A stretch of 64,000 bases of DNA. Source: JAUUZQ01 sp964538375 (GTDB taxonomy: Bacteria > Bacteroidota > Bacteroidia > Bacteroidales > GCA-2748055). The notes under the pieces are model-generated. The model was given only the letters and a program-made list of their open reading frames with translations. It was not told the DNA's origin and searched no databases. A program made the position numbers and the translations under genes. The stretch is from assembly GCA_964538375.1 (NCBI GenBank), contig CAZIFQ010000003.1, forward strand, positions 132,020 to 196,019, given 5' to 3'. This document shows, in pieces, positions 25,882 through 34,706 of the stretch; the first letter of the stretch is position 1, and the number at the start of each line of letters is the position of its first letter.

Positions 25882-27459
25882 ATGAAAAAAGGTGTTTCTA
25901 TATTTTTGTTCCTTGGATTGATCATACTTTTTCAATCCTGTTCCGAGGATAAACTTTACCTTAATGACCCGAACCGAGAATCATCTGACACCTATTGGGA
26001 GCAAGAAGATGACTACTGGCTTGGCCTTACTGCAGCCTATTCGGGATTCCGAGTGCCTGGATATTTTAGCAGATGGTTTCACGTTCTGATGATCTCCAGA
26101 AGTGATGAAGGTTGGAGTGAAAGTCCAAATGCGTATTTCCAGGCATATTCTAATTTCAACATAATAAGTTATAATGATGACAATGCAGAGGGAATATATC
26201 AGCCCTGGGCAGTTATTTATCGACAGATCTTCTATGTGAACCAGGTGATAGACAATATGAATGAAAAAGGATTTGATCTCTTTGAAAATATAGATGATGC
26301 AAATAGCATACTTGGGCAGGCCTACTTCGCAAGGGGATTCGCTTACTGGTACCTGGCTGGATCATATGGGAAAGGTCCGAGGATGATCAACTCTACAGAT
26401 AATGGAGAGATCATACTTCAGGAAGACATCTATCTCCAGGCGATGAATGACTTTAAGCAAGCAGAGGAAATTCTACCTGTTAGCTGGTCATCAGGTGATG
26501 TAGGGAGACCCACACAAGGCAGTGTGAAGGGAATGATTGCAAGGATATATTCCCAGTTGGCCGGATATTACAATAGACCTGAAATAAATGATCAGACAAA
26601 GGTGCAGGAGTACTGGAACCTGACCAAAAATGCTCTCGAAGATGTTTTTACTATGAATTATTCACTGGTGCCTGATTATAAAGACAATTTCACCATGGTC
26701 AATGAGAATAATAGCGAGTCTCTCTTTGAAATTCAGTTCGATGAAGGACTATACAACGGGAGTGAACTAGGAGCCCACAGGCCAAAATTCTTCGGGCTGG
26801 TGGTTGATGGAGGTGCCTGGGCGGATGCTTATCCCAGGGCCTGGTTACTGGATGAGTTTAAACTCGAGCGTACCGCAGCTGATGAAGTTGACCCAAGACT
26901 GGGTGTAACACTATTCTATGATATTCCTGGTGATACAACCTTACTGTATGGAAATACCTGGGATCAATGGATGGCAACCGAAGATTATACGCTCACTCAA
27001 CCTTGCTACTGGAGAAAATATACCCGTGTTGATACGCATAGTTCTGAAGATTACAGCTCAGGAATCAATTTCCGCTTATTAAGACTTGCAGACATGTATC
27101 TTCTTTACGCGGAAACTCTCAATGAACTCAATGGAGACAGGTCTGAGGCTGTTGAATATATTAATAAAGTCAGACGTAGGGTGGGAATGAGTGACCTTGA
27201 TGCTGGTAATTTTTCCAGCAAGAATCTTCTTCATGAACAAATTATGCACGAAAGATTGATGGAACTATGCGGGGAAGGAACCAGATGGTACGATTTGGAC
27301 AGATGGGGTATTTTGCACGACCAGGTTGAAATAAACGCTATGGCTTCAGAAAGAGATGCAGAATTCAATAATTTCGAGTTAGGAGTTAGTCACCTATACC
27401 CTATCCCAAACAGAGAATTATCTCTTTATCCCGGATTGGAGCAAAATCCAGGTTACTAA
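25882..27459 (+). CDS. RagB/SusD-family glycan-binding lipoprotein
   Basis: The 525-residue surface lipoprotein caps the SusC barrel and binds the incoming glycan. The lipobox is ILFQSC. The SusD fold is marked by the N-terminal DPNRESSDTYW, the helical TPR-like stretch GQAYFARGFAYWYLAGSYG, FRLLRLADMYLLYAETLNE and the C-terminal LYPIPNRELSLYPGLEQNPG. Its place immediately after susC is the standard arrangement. Confidence 0.97.
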   Translation: MKKGVSIFLFLGLIILFQSCSEDKLYLNDPNRESSDTYWEQEDDYWLGLTAAYSGFRVPGYFSRWFHVLMISRSDEGWSESPNAYFQAYSNFNIISYNDDNAEGIYQPWAVIYRQIFYVNQVIDNMNEKGFDLFENIDDANSILGQAYFARGFAYWYLAGSYGKGPRMINSTDNGEIILQEDIYLQAMNDFKQAEEILPVSWSSGDVGRPTQGSVKGMIARIYSQLAGYYNRPEINDQTKVQEYWNLTKNALEDVFTMNYSLVPDYKDNFTMVNENNSESLFEIQFDEGLYNGSELGAHRPKFFGLVVDGGAWADAYPRAWLLDEFKLERTAADEVDPRLGVTLFYDIPGDTTLLYGNTWDQWMATEDYTLTQPCYWRKYTRVDTHSSEDYSSGINFRLLRLADMYLLYAETLNELNGDRSEAVEYINKVRRRVGMSDLDAGNFSSKNLLHEQIMHERLMELCGEGTRWYDLDRWGILHDQVEINAMASERDAEFNNFELGVSHLYPIPNRELSLYPGLEQNPGY

Positions 27460-27512
27460 ATCGCCTTATTAATTTGTTGAATATGAAAGTAATAAATCTC
27501 AAAAGATATACG

Positions 27513-28556
27513 ATGAAAAGAATAATAGGAATTTTGATTTTTCCACTCCTGCTTACTTACACAAACTCATGCACTGACGTGCTTGGAGATGGTATGTATA
27601 CTATTGTTTGGGAAGGTAGTGAAGTGCCACAGGACTCCTGCTATAGAAATCCTGTCTGGGATCCAGACCTCTCATTTCCTACAGTATTCAAAGCAGCTGT
27701 CGGATATTATGCCTTTGGTGCCGATAATGAATGGAGCCCAGGTATGGAAATTACAACACCTGCCTTGAGCTCCACGGACTTAATGAACTGGAGATTAAGA
27801 GGTTCGTGCTTCAATGCCAAACCCGATTGGTCTGAAGAAAAAGTTACGGCTCTTTCAGCAGGATTTGCAAAAACAAAGGGTATGTATTATATTTTTTATG
27901 CTTTGGGAAACGAAGGCATTGGAATGGGAGCTTCAAAAGCTCCTCAGGGACCATTTACTGATTTTGGTCTGCTAATAAATGCAGATTCTGTGGGTCTTTT
28001 TGAATGTAATAATCCATTTTTCTTTACTTTCGGTTCCAAGGCATATATCTATTTTCAGGGTGGAGATGGGATGTATGGTCATGAATTGCTTTTAAGCAAA
28101 ACTGAATTGGCAACACTTAATGGTGACCTATTTAAAGTGGCAGGTGGTTCAATTAGCAGCATAAATATGACTAAACTTGGTGATTATTATTACATGTTTG
28201 GAGGAATTGATGCTGGTGTTGGAAGTAAAATTACTCTCGGACGTGCTGACAATGCTAAGGGTCCATTTTTGGATAAGAATGGTGATTCCTTGTTAGATGG
28301 TGATGGAACGACATTATTGCAAAGTATGGAGGATAATGTATTTAGTGAAGTCAAGCACGTTGGGGGAGTCTTCGAGGATTCAAATGAGGATATCTGGATA
28401 GTATACCAGGCCACAAACATGAATATGCCACTCTTAACCTCCGGCTCTGAACGACATCCTTTGATGCTTACTAAAATAGATTTTGACAATGATGGATGGC
28501 CTTTAAAGGTTTTTGAAGCAAAAAGCGGATGGAATCATCCCAAGTTTGCCAAGTAA
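27513..28556 (+). CDS. GH43-fold lipoprotein lacking the catalytic carboxylates
   Basis: The 347-residue protein, counted from the ATG that gives a lipoprotein signal (YTNSC, C20), shows the GH43 blade pattern (TKGMYYIFYALG, FGSKAYIYFQG, KLGDYYYMFGG). Aligned by eye to the first gene of this PUL, the catalytic base D becomes F55 (LSFPTVFKA), the second D becomes N167 (ECNNPFFF) and the acid E becomes I214 (GSISSIN). It therefore looks inactive as a glycosidase. It occupies the slot after SusD where surface glycan-binding proteins (SusE-like) usually lie. Binding is inferred. Confidence 0.72.
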   Translation: MKRIIGILIFPLLLTYTNSCTDVLGDGMYTIVWEGSEVPQDSCYRNPVWDPDLSFPTVFKAAVGYYAFGADNEWSPGMEITTPALSSTDLMNWRLRGSCFNAKPDWSEEKVTALSAGFAKTKGMYYIFYALGNEGIGMGASKAPQGPFTDFGLLINADSVGLFECNNPFFFTFGSKAYIYFQGGDGMYGHELLLSKTELATLNGDLFKVAGGSISSINMTKLGDYYYMFGGIDAGVGSKITLGRADNAKGPFLDKNGDSLLDGDGTTLLQSMEDNVFSEVKHVGGVFEDSNEDIWIVYQATNMNMPLLTSGSERHPLMLTKIDFDNDGWPLKVFEAKSGWNHPKFAK

Positions 28557-28627
28557 GAATTCAATATCTTATAACTTAATTACGTAAATTTCTATCTATA
28601 TTAATTTAATAACTAAAAATTTCAATT

Positions 28628-30571
28628 ATGAAAAAACTACTTTACACATTAATGCTAGTCCTATTAACATCAGGACTTTATGCACAATCCCTTGTTGTGC
28701 ATACTGAGCTTGGTCAGGCGGGGGGCGGTGGTGCATCTGTGGATATTAATGCAGATGGGGACCTTGATTTTTACATTTCTGGTCATACCCCTGGCCTAGA
28801 ACCTTTACTGAAAGCTGATGGTACTCCTATTGATTATGGTGATGATGGTACAGTTGATTCAACTTCCAGATGGCAGAGATTGTATTTATATACTGAATCC
28901 GGTTATGAAAAGACAACAACTAGTTTAAGGCTTGTCGACAGGGCAAACCTGGACTGGTATGATGTAAATGGGGATGGAATACTAGACCTCCTGGGCACAG
29001 AGCATTCATTTAATGATTATGATAAGCCTGATGATCCATGGTACAATGGTGGAGTTTATTTAAGCGACGGAGATGGTAATTTTACAAAATCAGACTGGCC
29101 ATTATATGAGCGGTCTAATGCCGGTGCCTTTGCTGATTTCAACAGTGACGGCCATATTGATTACGTAACAATTTCTACTGACAGTGCTAGTTCGTTTGTC
29201 TACATGAATAATGGAGATGACACATTCGCAGAAACTAGTGGTGATGTTTTCGGAGAATACAAATTCGGCATTCCATACCTGGAGGTCGTTGATTACAATA
29301 ACGATGGTCTAACAGACATCTTTATAACTTCCAATTGCGACAACCCTGCAACAAATGATGGAGCGAGGGTTATATGCGACATCTTTATCAACAATAGTGA
29401 AGAGCCCGGAACTTTCTACAGGGCATTTATTGGGGATAATGGCGTTTTCCAAAAAGGAAATGGAGGCGTTGATTTCGCTGACTATAACGGAGATGGAAAC
29501 ATTGACTTTGCATTATACGGAGAAGGTGGAACAGGTACCGGAGAACCAGGTGGTGGTGAAGATGAGTGGGCTTGTATAACACATGTTTATTTAAATCAGG
29601 GTGATGGCACTTTCCTTGACAAAGCACAACCTGCAATAATTAATGATATCCGTCCACTTAACAGTACTGGAGTTGGAACTGGTAACATCGACTGGGACAA
29701 CGATGGAATCCATGATTTGATCATTACAGGTTGGGCTCCAGCTCCAGATCCAGGACCACATACACAAGCTGGATATCTTTATAAAGGAGATGGAGCAGGA
29801 AACTTCACGGAAGTTGGTCGTGTTCCCGGTGGATCAGAAACTGTATTGTTATTCAATGATTGGAATGGCGATGGAGTAAAAGACTACCTTGTTTCCGGAC
29901 ACTGCTGGGATGACATGTGGTATACTCCTGAAGAGGTGGGAAGAACTGCATCTGTGTATTTCAATGCGAACACAAGTTCTCCAAATGTTAAACCTGCAGC
30001 TCCTGGCAATTTACAGGCTACTTATTCAGATGGAACAGTTACCCTTTCATGGGATGAGGCAACTGACGACAAAACTCCGTCAGCTTCACTTACTTATGAA
30101 TACTACCTGAAAGATGATAATGGTGATTTCATGATAGCGCCTTCTTCAATAGTTGGTGGTGAAAATGATGGTTTCAGAATGGTCAACAAACTTGGTAATG
30201 CCTTTCTAAATACATCAATTTCTATTTTCGATCTTGAACTAGGTGGCGACTTTACCTGGAGTGTCCAGGCTATAGATGCTTCCTTTGATGGGTCTCTTTT
30301 TGCTACTGAGACATCAATTCATATTCCTACTGGAGTTCAACAGAACACACTGGATTCACAGCTTAAACTATATTCTGCCAATGAAGAACTTGTTGCAAAA
30401 CTCAGCAATGGAAAAGTTGGTAATATATCCATCTTAAATATATTAGGTCAGGTCATGACCATCGATATTATTGAAGGAGAGTATAGGAAACAACTACCCC
30501 AAGGTGTATACGTTGTAAAAGTTGAATGCGAAGGTGAAGTAGTGACAAAAAAAGTTTTGCTTGCCCAATAA
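28628..30571 (+). CDS. Seven-repeat FG-GAP/VCBS protein with T9SS sorting tail
   Basis: The 647-residue protein has a signal peptide ending GLYAQ. Seven calcium-loop motifs of the form DxNxDGxxD follow (DINADGDLDF, DVNGDGILDL, DFNSDGHIDY, DYNNDGLTDI, DYNGDGNIDF, DWDNDGIHDL and DWNGDGVKDY), which suggests one seven-bladed propeller. A fibronectin-III-like module (APGNLQATYSDGTVTLSWDE) comes next, and a C-terminal sorting domain of type IX secretion ends LPQGVYVVKVECEGEVVTKK. It is likely cell-surface or secreted, and binds glycan or acts as an uncharacterised lyase or hydrolase. Confidence 0.82.
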   Translation: MKKLLYTLMLVLLTSGLYAQSLVVHTELGQAGGGGASVDINADGDLDFYISGHTPGLEPLLKADGTPIDYGDDGTVDSTSRWQRLYLYTESGYEKTTTSLRLVDRANLDWYDVNGDGILDLLGTEHSFNDYDKPDDPWYNGGVYLSDGDGNFTKSDWPLYERSNAGAFADFNSDGHIDYVTISTDSASSFVYMNNGDDTFAETSGDVFGEYKFGIPYLEVVDYNNDGLTDIFITSNCDNPATNDGARVICDIFINNSEEPGTFYRAFIGDNGVFQKGNGGVDFADYNGDGNIDFALYGEGGTGTGEPGGGEDEWACITHVYLNQGDGTFLDKAQPAIINDIRPLNSTGVGTGNIDWDNDGIHDLIITGWAPAPDPGPHTQAGYLYKGDGAGNFTEVGRVPGGSETVLLFNDWNGDGVKDYLVSGHCWDDMWYTPEEVGRTASVYFNANTSSPNVKPAAPGNLQATYSDGTVTLSWDEATDDKTPSASLTYEYYLKDDNGDFMIAPSSIVGGENDGFRMVNKLGNAFLNTSISIFDLELGGDFTWSVQAIDASFDGSLFATETSIHIPTGVQQNTLDSQLKLYSANEELVAKLSNGKVGNISILNILGQVMTIDIIEGEYRKQLPQGVYVVKVECEGEVVTKKVLLAQ

Positions 30572-30618
30572 GAATATCATATTCTATTAGTTAAGCTTAA
30601 CTTGCTTACAACCTTTTT

Positions 30619-30673
30619 AGAGTGCCTGAATGGCAAGACTTTTGAAAAAGTTTTATAGTTATTCAGGCACTCT
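30619..30673. terminator. Stem-loop inside the PUL
   Basis: A perfect 13-bp stem, AGAGTGCCTGAAT (30619-30631) with ATTCAGGCACTCT (30661-30673), encloses a 29-base loop with further short pairing. CTTTATTA follows on the plus strand. It could terminate or attenuate transcription after the FG-GAP gene, or protect the upstream mRNA. Confidence 0.5.
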
Positions 30674-30715
30674 CTTTATTATCTCATTAGGTGTACATTT
30701 TGAAAATGAACGTAT

Positions 30716-31327
30716 ATGAAATTTTTTACAGTGACTCTGCTCTTACTTCTCCCCATAGCCATTTATTCACAGAGTGTTAATCAGAAAGTTATACTTCAAT
30801 TAGTACAAGCAAATTTATTAAGGATTGATGCTGGTGCGGATCTTTCATTATCTGAATCAGGCACAGCTATCATTGGAGAAAACATTAGTATAAATGGTGG
30901 CACACCAGAGTATACATATACATGGAGTGATAATCAAGGTAATGCGTATTTTGAACAATCTCCTCTAGTTTCTCAAATTGGTAGTTATTATCTGACCGTC
31001 ACTGATCAAAACAACTGTACTTCAAGAGATTCAGTTAGTATGAGTAGCTTTAAAACTGGTACCGAAGTACTATTATTGGACCATATAGAAATCCTTCATT
31101 TCGATAATCAAAAGCAAACTCTTCATGTAAAACTTGGCAAATCTTACTCAAATGTCCTTGTTAGAATCATTGGAATAGATGGGAAATGCCATTATTCCCA
31201 TAGCTTTACAGACAGCAGTTTTGGATTCGATCATCATATTGATGTCAGTACCTTTAGCAAGGGAATCTATATTCTCTCTGCATCGTTTAGAAATGAACAA
31301 TTTGCTAAAAAATTCACCCTAAATTAG
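30716..31327 (+). CDS. Small SprB-repeat protein with T9SS-like C terminus
   Basis: The 203-residue protein has a signal peptide (MKFFTVTLLLLLPIAIYSQ). One SprB-like repeat follows, with NGGTPEYTYTWSDNQGN and SYYLTVTDQNNCTSRDSV. The C terminus has the strand pattern of type A sorting domains (VRIIGIDGKCHYSHSF, VSTFSKGIYILSASF) but lacks the usual YPNP start. SprB repeats are adhesive and found in gliding and surface proteins. Its role in the PUL is unknown. It is 7 bases upstream of the next gene. Confidence 0.7.
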   Translation: MKFFTVTLLLLLPIAIYSQSVNQKVILQLVQANLLRIDAGADLSLSESGTAIIGENISINGGTPEYTYTWSDNQGNAYFEQSPLVSQIGSYYLTVTDQNNCTSRDSVSMSSFKTGTEVLLLDHIEILHFDNQKQTLHVKLGKSYSNVLVRIIGIDGKCHYSHSFTDSSFGFDHHIDVSTFSKGIYILSASFRNEQFAKKFTLN

Positions 31328-31334
31328 GTAGAAT

Positions 31335-33323
31335 ATGTATCACAATAAAATATTGGTAATTCTGTTTTTATTACTTTTTTCAGTGATAAAAATTAGCGCC
31401 CAGGAAGAAATAGATCTCTATTCAGTTTATTATAATAATGTGGAACCTATTGATTTGCAACTTAGTAAATTCCCTCATGGTACTGTTCAATGGCAATTTT
31501 CGAGGGACAAAGGAAATTCCTGGGATAATATTGGAGGAGCAAACGAATTTAGCATTAAATATAACTCCGATACATCAGTATATCTTCGCGCCGCAGTTCT
31601 TTCAGGAACTTGCGACTCAGTTTTTTCGCAATATGCTTATCTTAAAACCCTACGGGTTTTTACATCCGGAATTAACGAACTTACAGATTCTTCTGCAACG
31701 ATTCATTGCGAAATTGATACAATCAATACAGCGATAAAGGAATACGGAATTCTTTACAGTAATCAGCAAATAGTGGATGAGAATTCACTACGATTTAGTT
31801 TATTTCCTCCTGTTAGTGAATCATATTCCATTGAAATAAATGGACTTGAAGCTGGCGTTCAATATTATGCCCGTGCATTTGCATTAACTAAAGATTCAAC
31901 AATAGTATTAGGAAACTTACTCGATTTTTCACCAGTAAAAATTGCGTTAGAGCAAAATTATTCTGTTGGCACAGAAACAGCATTCTTGAACTATGAAATT
32001 CTCGGTATCAGCTCTGAAGATATTGATGAGCATGGGATTTTCCTGAATACAGTTTCCGGATCTATTCAGAGCGCAGAAAAAATTATTGGGATCTACGTCA
32101 ATGGACAATTTTCTGCTTCTGCAGCTTCACTAAACCAGGGAATGGACTATTTTGTTCAAGCCTTCATGAAGATTGGAGAATCTTATTATTACAGTTCGGA
32201 AAAACAAATTCGAACCTGGTCAGAATACAATGATCCGATCGACACTTCACCATTTGACATAAAATACAGGATTGAATGGAATGATACTTCAACGGCTGTA
32301 AAATTAAATCCTGAAGGTACCTTCGGTGACTATGCCAGGGTTGAAAGGATTGGAAATTCAGATACCTTGATATTGGTTTACCAGGGCGGACCGAATACCA
32401 ATGATTGGCTTAATATCTATTTGCGAAAAAGTTTTGATAATGGAACCACCTGGGAAGACCAGGAGATAATCATGAATCTGGCCGACTACCCTGGCGAGTA
32501 TTGGCGTTTTTGTACACCTGAGCTCCTATTTCTCCAAAACGGATGGTTATTACTCGCCTTTGAAGCAAACGCACGGCCCGATGAGAACAAAAGCTCAGTA
32601 CAAATCCTCATCAGTAAAGATTCTGCAAGTACCTGGAATGATCCAATAAAATATGTGACGGGAAGAACCTGGGAACCAAGCATGGTACAATTACCTCATG
32701 GTGAAATAGAATTGTTTTATTCCAGTGAGGATAAGTGGTGGGGGACTGATAATTTATATCAGGATATTCAGCTTATTCGATCAACAGACAATGGAGAATC
32801 ATGGTCAGATCCCCAGGTTGTCGCCTACTACCCAAATAAGAGAGATGGCATGCCAGTACCATTATTATTACAGGGGAATAAGGGTGTTGTATTTGCAATT
32901 GAATGTGTAGGTTCCTCATATTCACCTTACATCATTCACAGGGATATGAATGAGCCATGGATATTGGAACAGTCTGACTTTATTAATTCTCCAAATCGAT
33001 GGCTTATTGAAGGTTTCAGCGGCCATGGCGGTGCTCCTTATATTCTGCAGCTTCCGAGTGGCGAAATAGTATATTCGGCTCATATTTACCGCGGAGGTGA
33101 TTGGCACCAAAATAATTACCAGGAAGTGATGATCGGAGATAATGACTCAAGAAATTTTGAGAACTTAACACGTCCCTGGGGTCTCCCTCCCTTGAATGAA
33201 GGAGCAATAAATAATAGTTTGTTTCTGAAAGATGAAACAACTATTGTAACAATTTCTACACGCATGTTTACTAACGGAACCGGAGGTCTATACTGGCTGG
33301 AAGGAAAAATAGTACTAAAATGA
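31335..33323 (+). CDS. Secreted sialidase-fold hydrolase, possibly GH93 exo-arabinanase
   Basis: The 662-residue protein has a signal peptide ending KISAQ and about 280 residues of Ig/fibronectin-like strands. A six-bladed sialidase-type propeller follows from about residue 300. Asp-box repeats are visible (SFDNGTTW, SKDSASTW, STDNGESW), with RTWEPSMVQLPHGEIELFY and KRDGMPVPLLLQGNKG. Sialidase folds in arabinan PULs are often GH93 exo-arabinanases, and glutamates in PELLFLQNG and TWEPSM are candidates, but classical sialidase cannot be excluded. It overlaps the next gene by 4 bases (ATGA). Confidence 0.65.
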   Translation: MYHNKILVILFLLLFSVIKISAQEEIDLYSVYYNNVEPIDLQLSKFPHGTVQWQFSRDKGNSWDNIGGANEFSIKYNSDTSVYLRAAVLSGTCDSVFSQYAYLKTLRVFTSGINELTDSSATIHCEIDTINTAIKEYGILYSNQQIVDENSLRFSLFPPVSESYSIEINGLEAGVQYYARAFALTKDSTIVLGNLLDFSPVKIALEQNYSVGTETAFLNYEILGISSEDIDEHGIFLNTVSGSIQSAEKIIGIYVNGQFSASAASLNQGMDYFVQAFMKIGESYYYSSEKQIRTWSEYNDPIDTSPFDIKYRIEWNDTSTAVKLNPEGTFGDYARVERIGNSDTLILVYQGGPNTNDWLNIYLRKSFDNGTTWEDQEIIMNLADYPGEYWRFCTPELLFLQNGWLLLAFEANARPDENKSSVQILISKDSASTWNDPIKYVTGRTWEPSMVQLPHGEIELFYSSEDKWWGTDNLYQDIQLIRSTDNGESWSDPQVVAYYPNKRDGMPVPLLLQGNKGVVFAIECVGSSYSPYIIHRDMNEPWILEQSDFINSPNRWLIEGFSGHGGAPYILQLPSGEIVYSAHIYRGGDWHQNNYQEVMIGDNDSRNFENLTRPWGLPPLNEGAINNSLFLKDETTIVTISTRMFTNGTGGLYWLEGKIVLK

Positions 33324-34615
33324 AAAAATTACTTACCAGATTATTATTCTGTCTGGCAATTATCTCTTCAGTAGTAACAAATAATATATTGTCAGCCCAA
33401 TGCACGTATCAGAATCCAATCATGGAGGGGGCAGATCCTTTTGTTACCTTTCATGATGGAAATTATTATGTTCTGGTTACCAGGGCAAACAGGATAGGAA
33501 TTAAGAGTTCGCCGAAACTACAGGATATTGCACCCCTTAGTGAGATAAAGGTTTTTGATTTTATAGGCAGCCCTGTTGGTGGTCATATTTGGGCCCCTGA
33601 GTTGCACTATATAGACGGAAACTGGTACATATACAGTTGTGGGCAAAATACTGGTCTTGATTACAATGAAGAATGGGTTAACTATGTTCAGGATCGCCAG
33701 GAAATGTTTGTCCTGAAGAGTACAACGGGAGACCCTTTCGGTCCGTATGAATTCTATTCATGGTTGATGCCGGGATTAGGTGCAATTGATGAAACAATTT
33801 TTACACATGCCAATGGGAAGAAATATATAATCTGGTCCCAGTTTAATATCCCTGGTCAACCTCAAAATCAGTGTTTGTATATTGCTGAGTTGCTTTCCCC
33901 TAAATCGATAGGTGTTGACAGAGTGATGATCTCTTGTCCGGATCAGGAATGGGAACTGCATGGCTGGCCGGTAAATGAAGGTGCCGCAGTTTTGCAGAAA
34001 AATGGGAAAACTTATATCGTTTATTCCGGAAGTGGCTATTTAACTCCTGAATATGCTCTTGGATATTTGGTAAATACCGATGGTGATCTGTTGAACCCTG
34101 ATTCCTGGACTAAAGTAGGACCTGTTTTTCAGCAAGATCCTTCTGCTGGAATTTATGCGACAGGACATAATTCCTTTACCACTTCTCCAGATGGAACCGA
34201 AGATTGGATAGCTTATCATGGACGATTAAGTACTGACGGAAATGAACCAAGATATATGTTTATACAGAAATTCTCATGGGATGATGATATACCTGAATTT
34301 GGAAAACCAGCACCTTTGTATACATATCTTAACTGTCCCAGTGATACTGGAACGATTATTAATACACAAGTCTTTGAAGTAAATGACTTACTAATATATC
34401 CAAACCCGGCAAGTGAATATCTTCAGATTGAATTACCTGCAAATGGTTGTGAAGCAGAAATAGAAGTTCTGAATGTAATGGGGCAGACTTTTAGTAATGT
34501 TAGCTATACTGGTGGTAAGCTGAATATTAAAGAATTAGTAATGGGAATCTATTTGTTAAAAGTAAATACGGGTGAGAAACAGTACTATTGTCGTTTTCTA
34601 AAGAATAGTATATAA
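33320..34615 (+). CDS. GH43 family glycosidase with T9SS sorting domain
   Basis: The 431-residue protein has a signal peptide ending ILSAQ and no lipobox. The GH43 catalytic set is intact: D39 in EGADPFV, D157 in GAIDETIF and E220 in PVNEGAAVL. HIWAPELHYIDGNWYIY is also conserved. The last 80 residues are a type A sorting domain starting IYPNPASEYLQIEL, so it is exported by type IX secretion and probably anchored or released at the surface. Arabinofuranosidase-type activity is likely. It is translationally coupled to the sialidase-fold gene. Confidence 0.88.
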   Translation: MKKLLTRLLFCLAIISSVVTNNILSAQCTYQNPIMEGADPFVTFHDGNYYVLVTRANRIGIKSSPKLQDIAPLSEIKVFDFIGSPVGGHIWAPELHYIDGNWYIYSCGQNTGLDYNEEWVNYVQDRQEMFVLKSTTGDPFGPYEFYSWLMPGLGAIDETIFTHANGKKYIIWSQFNIPGQPQNQCLYIAELLSPKSIGVDRVMISCPDQEWELHGWPVNEGAAVLQKNGKTYIVYSGSGYLTPEYALGYLVNTDGDLLNPDSWTKVGPVFQQDPSAGIYATGHNSFTTSPDGTEDWIAYHGRLSTDGNEPRYMFIQKFSWDDDIPEFGKPAPLYTYLNCPSDTGTIINTQVFEVNDLLIYPNPASEYLQIELPANGCEAEIEVLNVMGQTFSNVSYTGGKLNIKELVMGIYLLKVNTGEKQYYCRFLKNSI

Positions 34616-34706
34616 TTAATAATTGAAATAATTATATGAAGAAGAATTTTATTTTTCGCATTCATAATTAAAACCTTTTTTATACTAATCCATAAATAAT
34701 ACCCTT

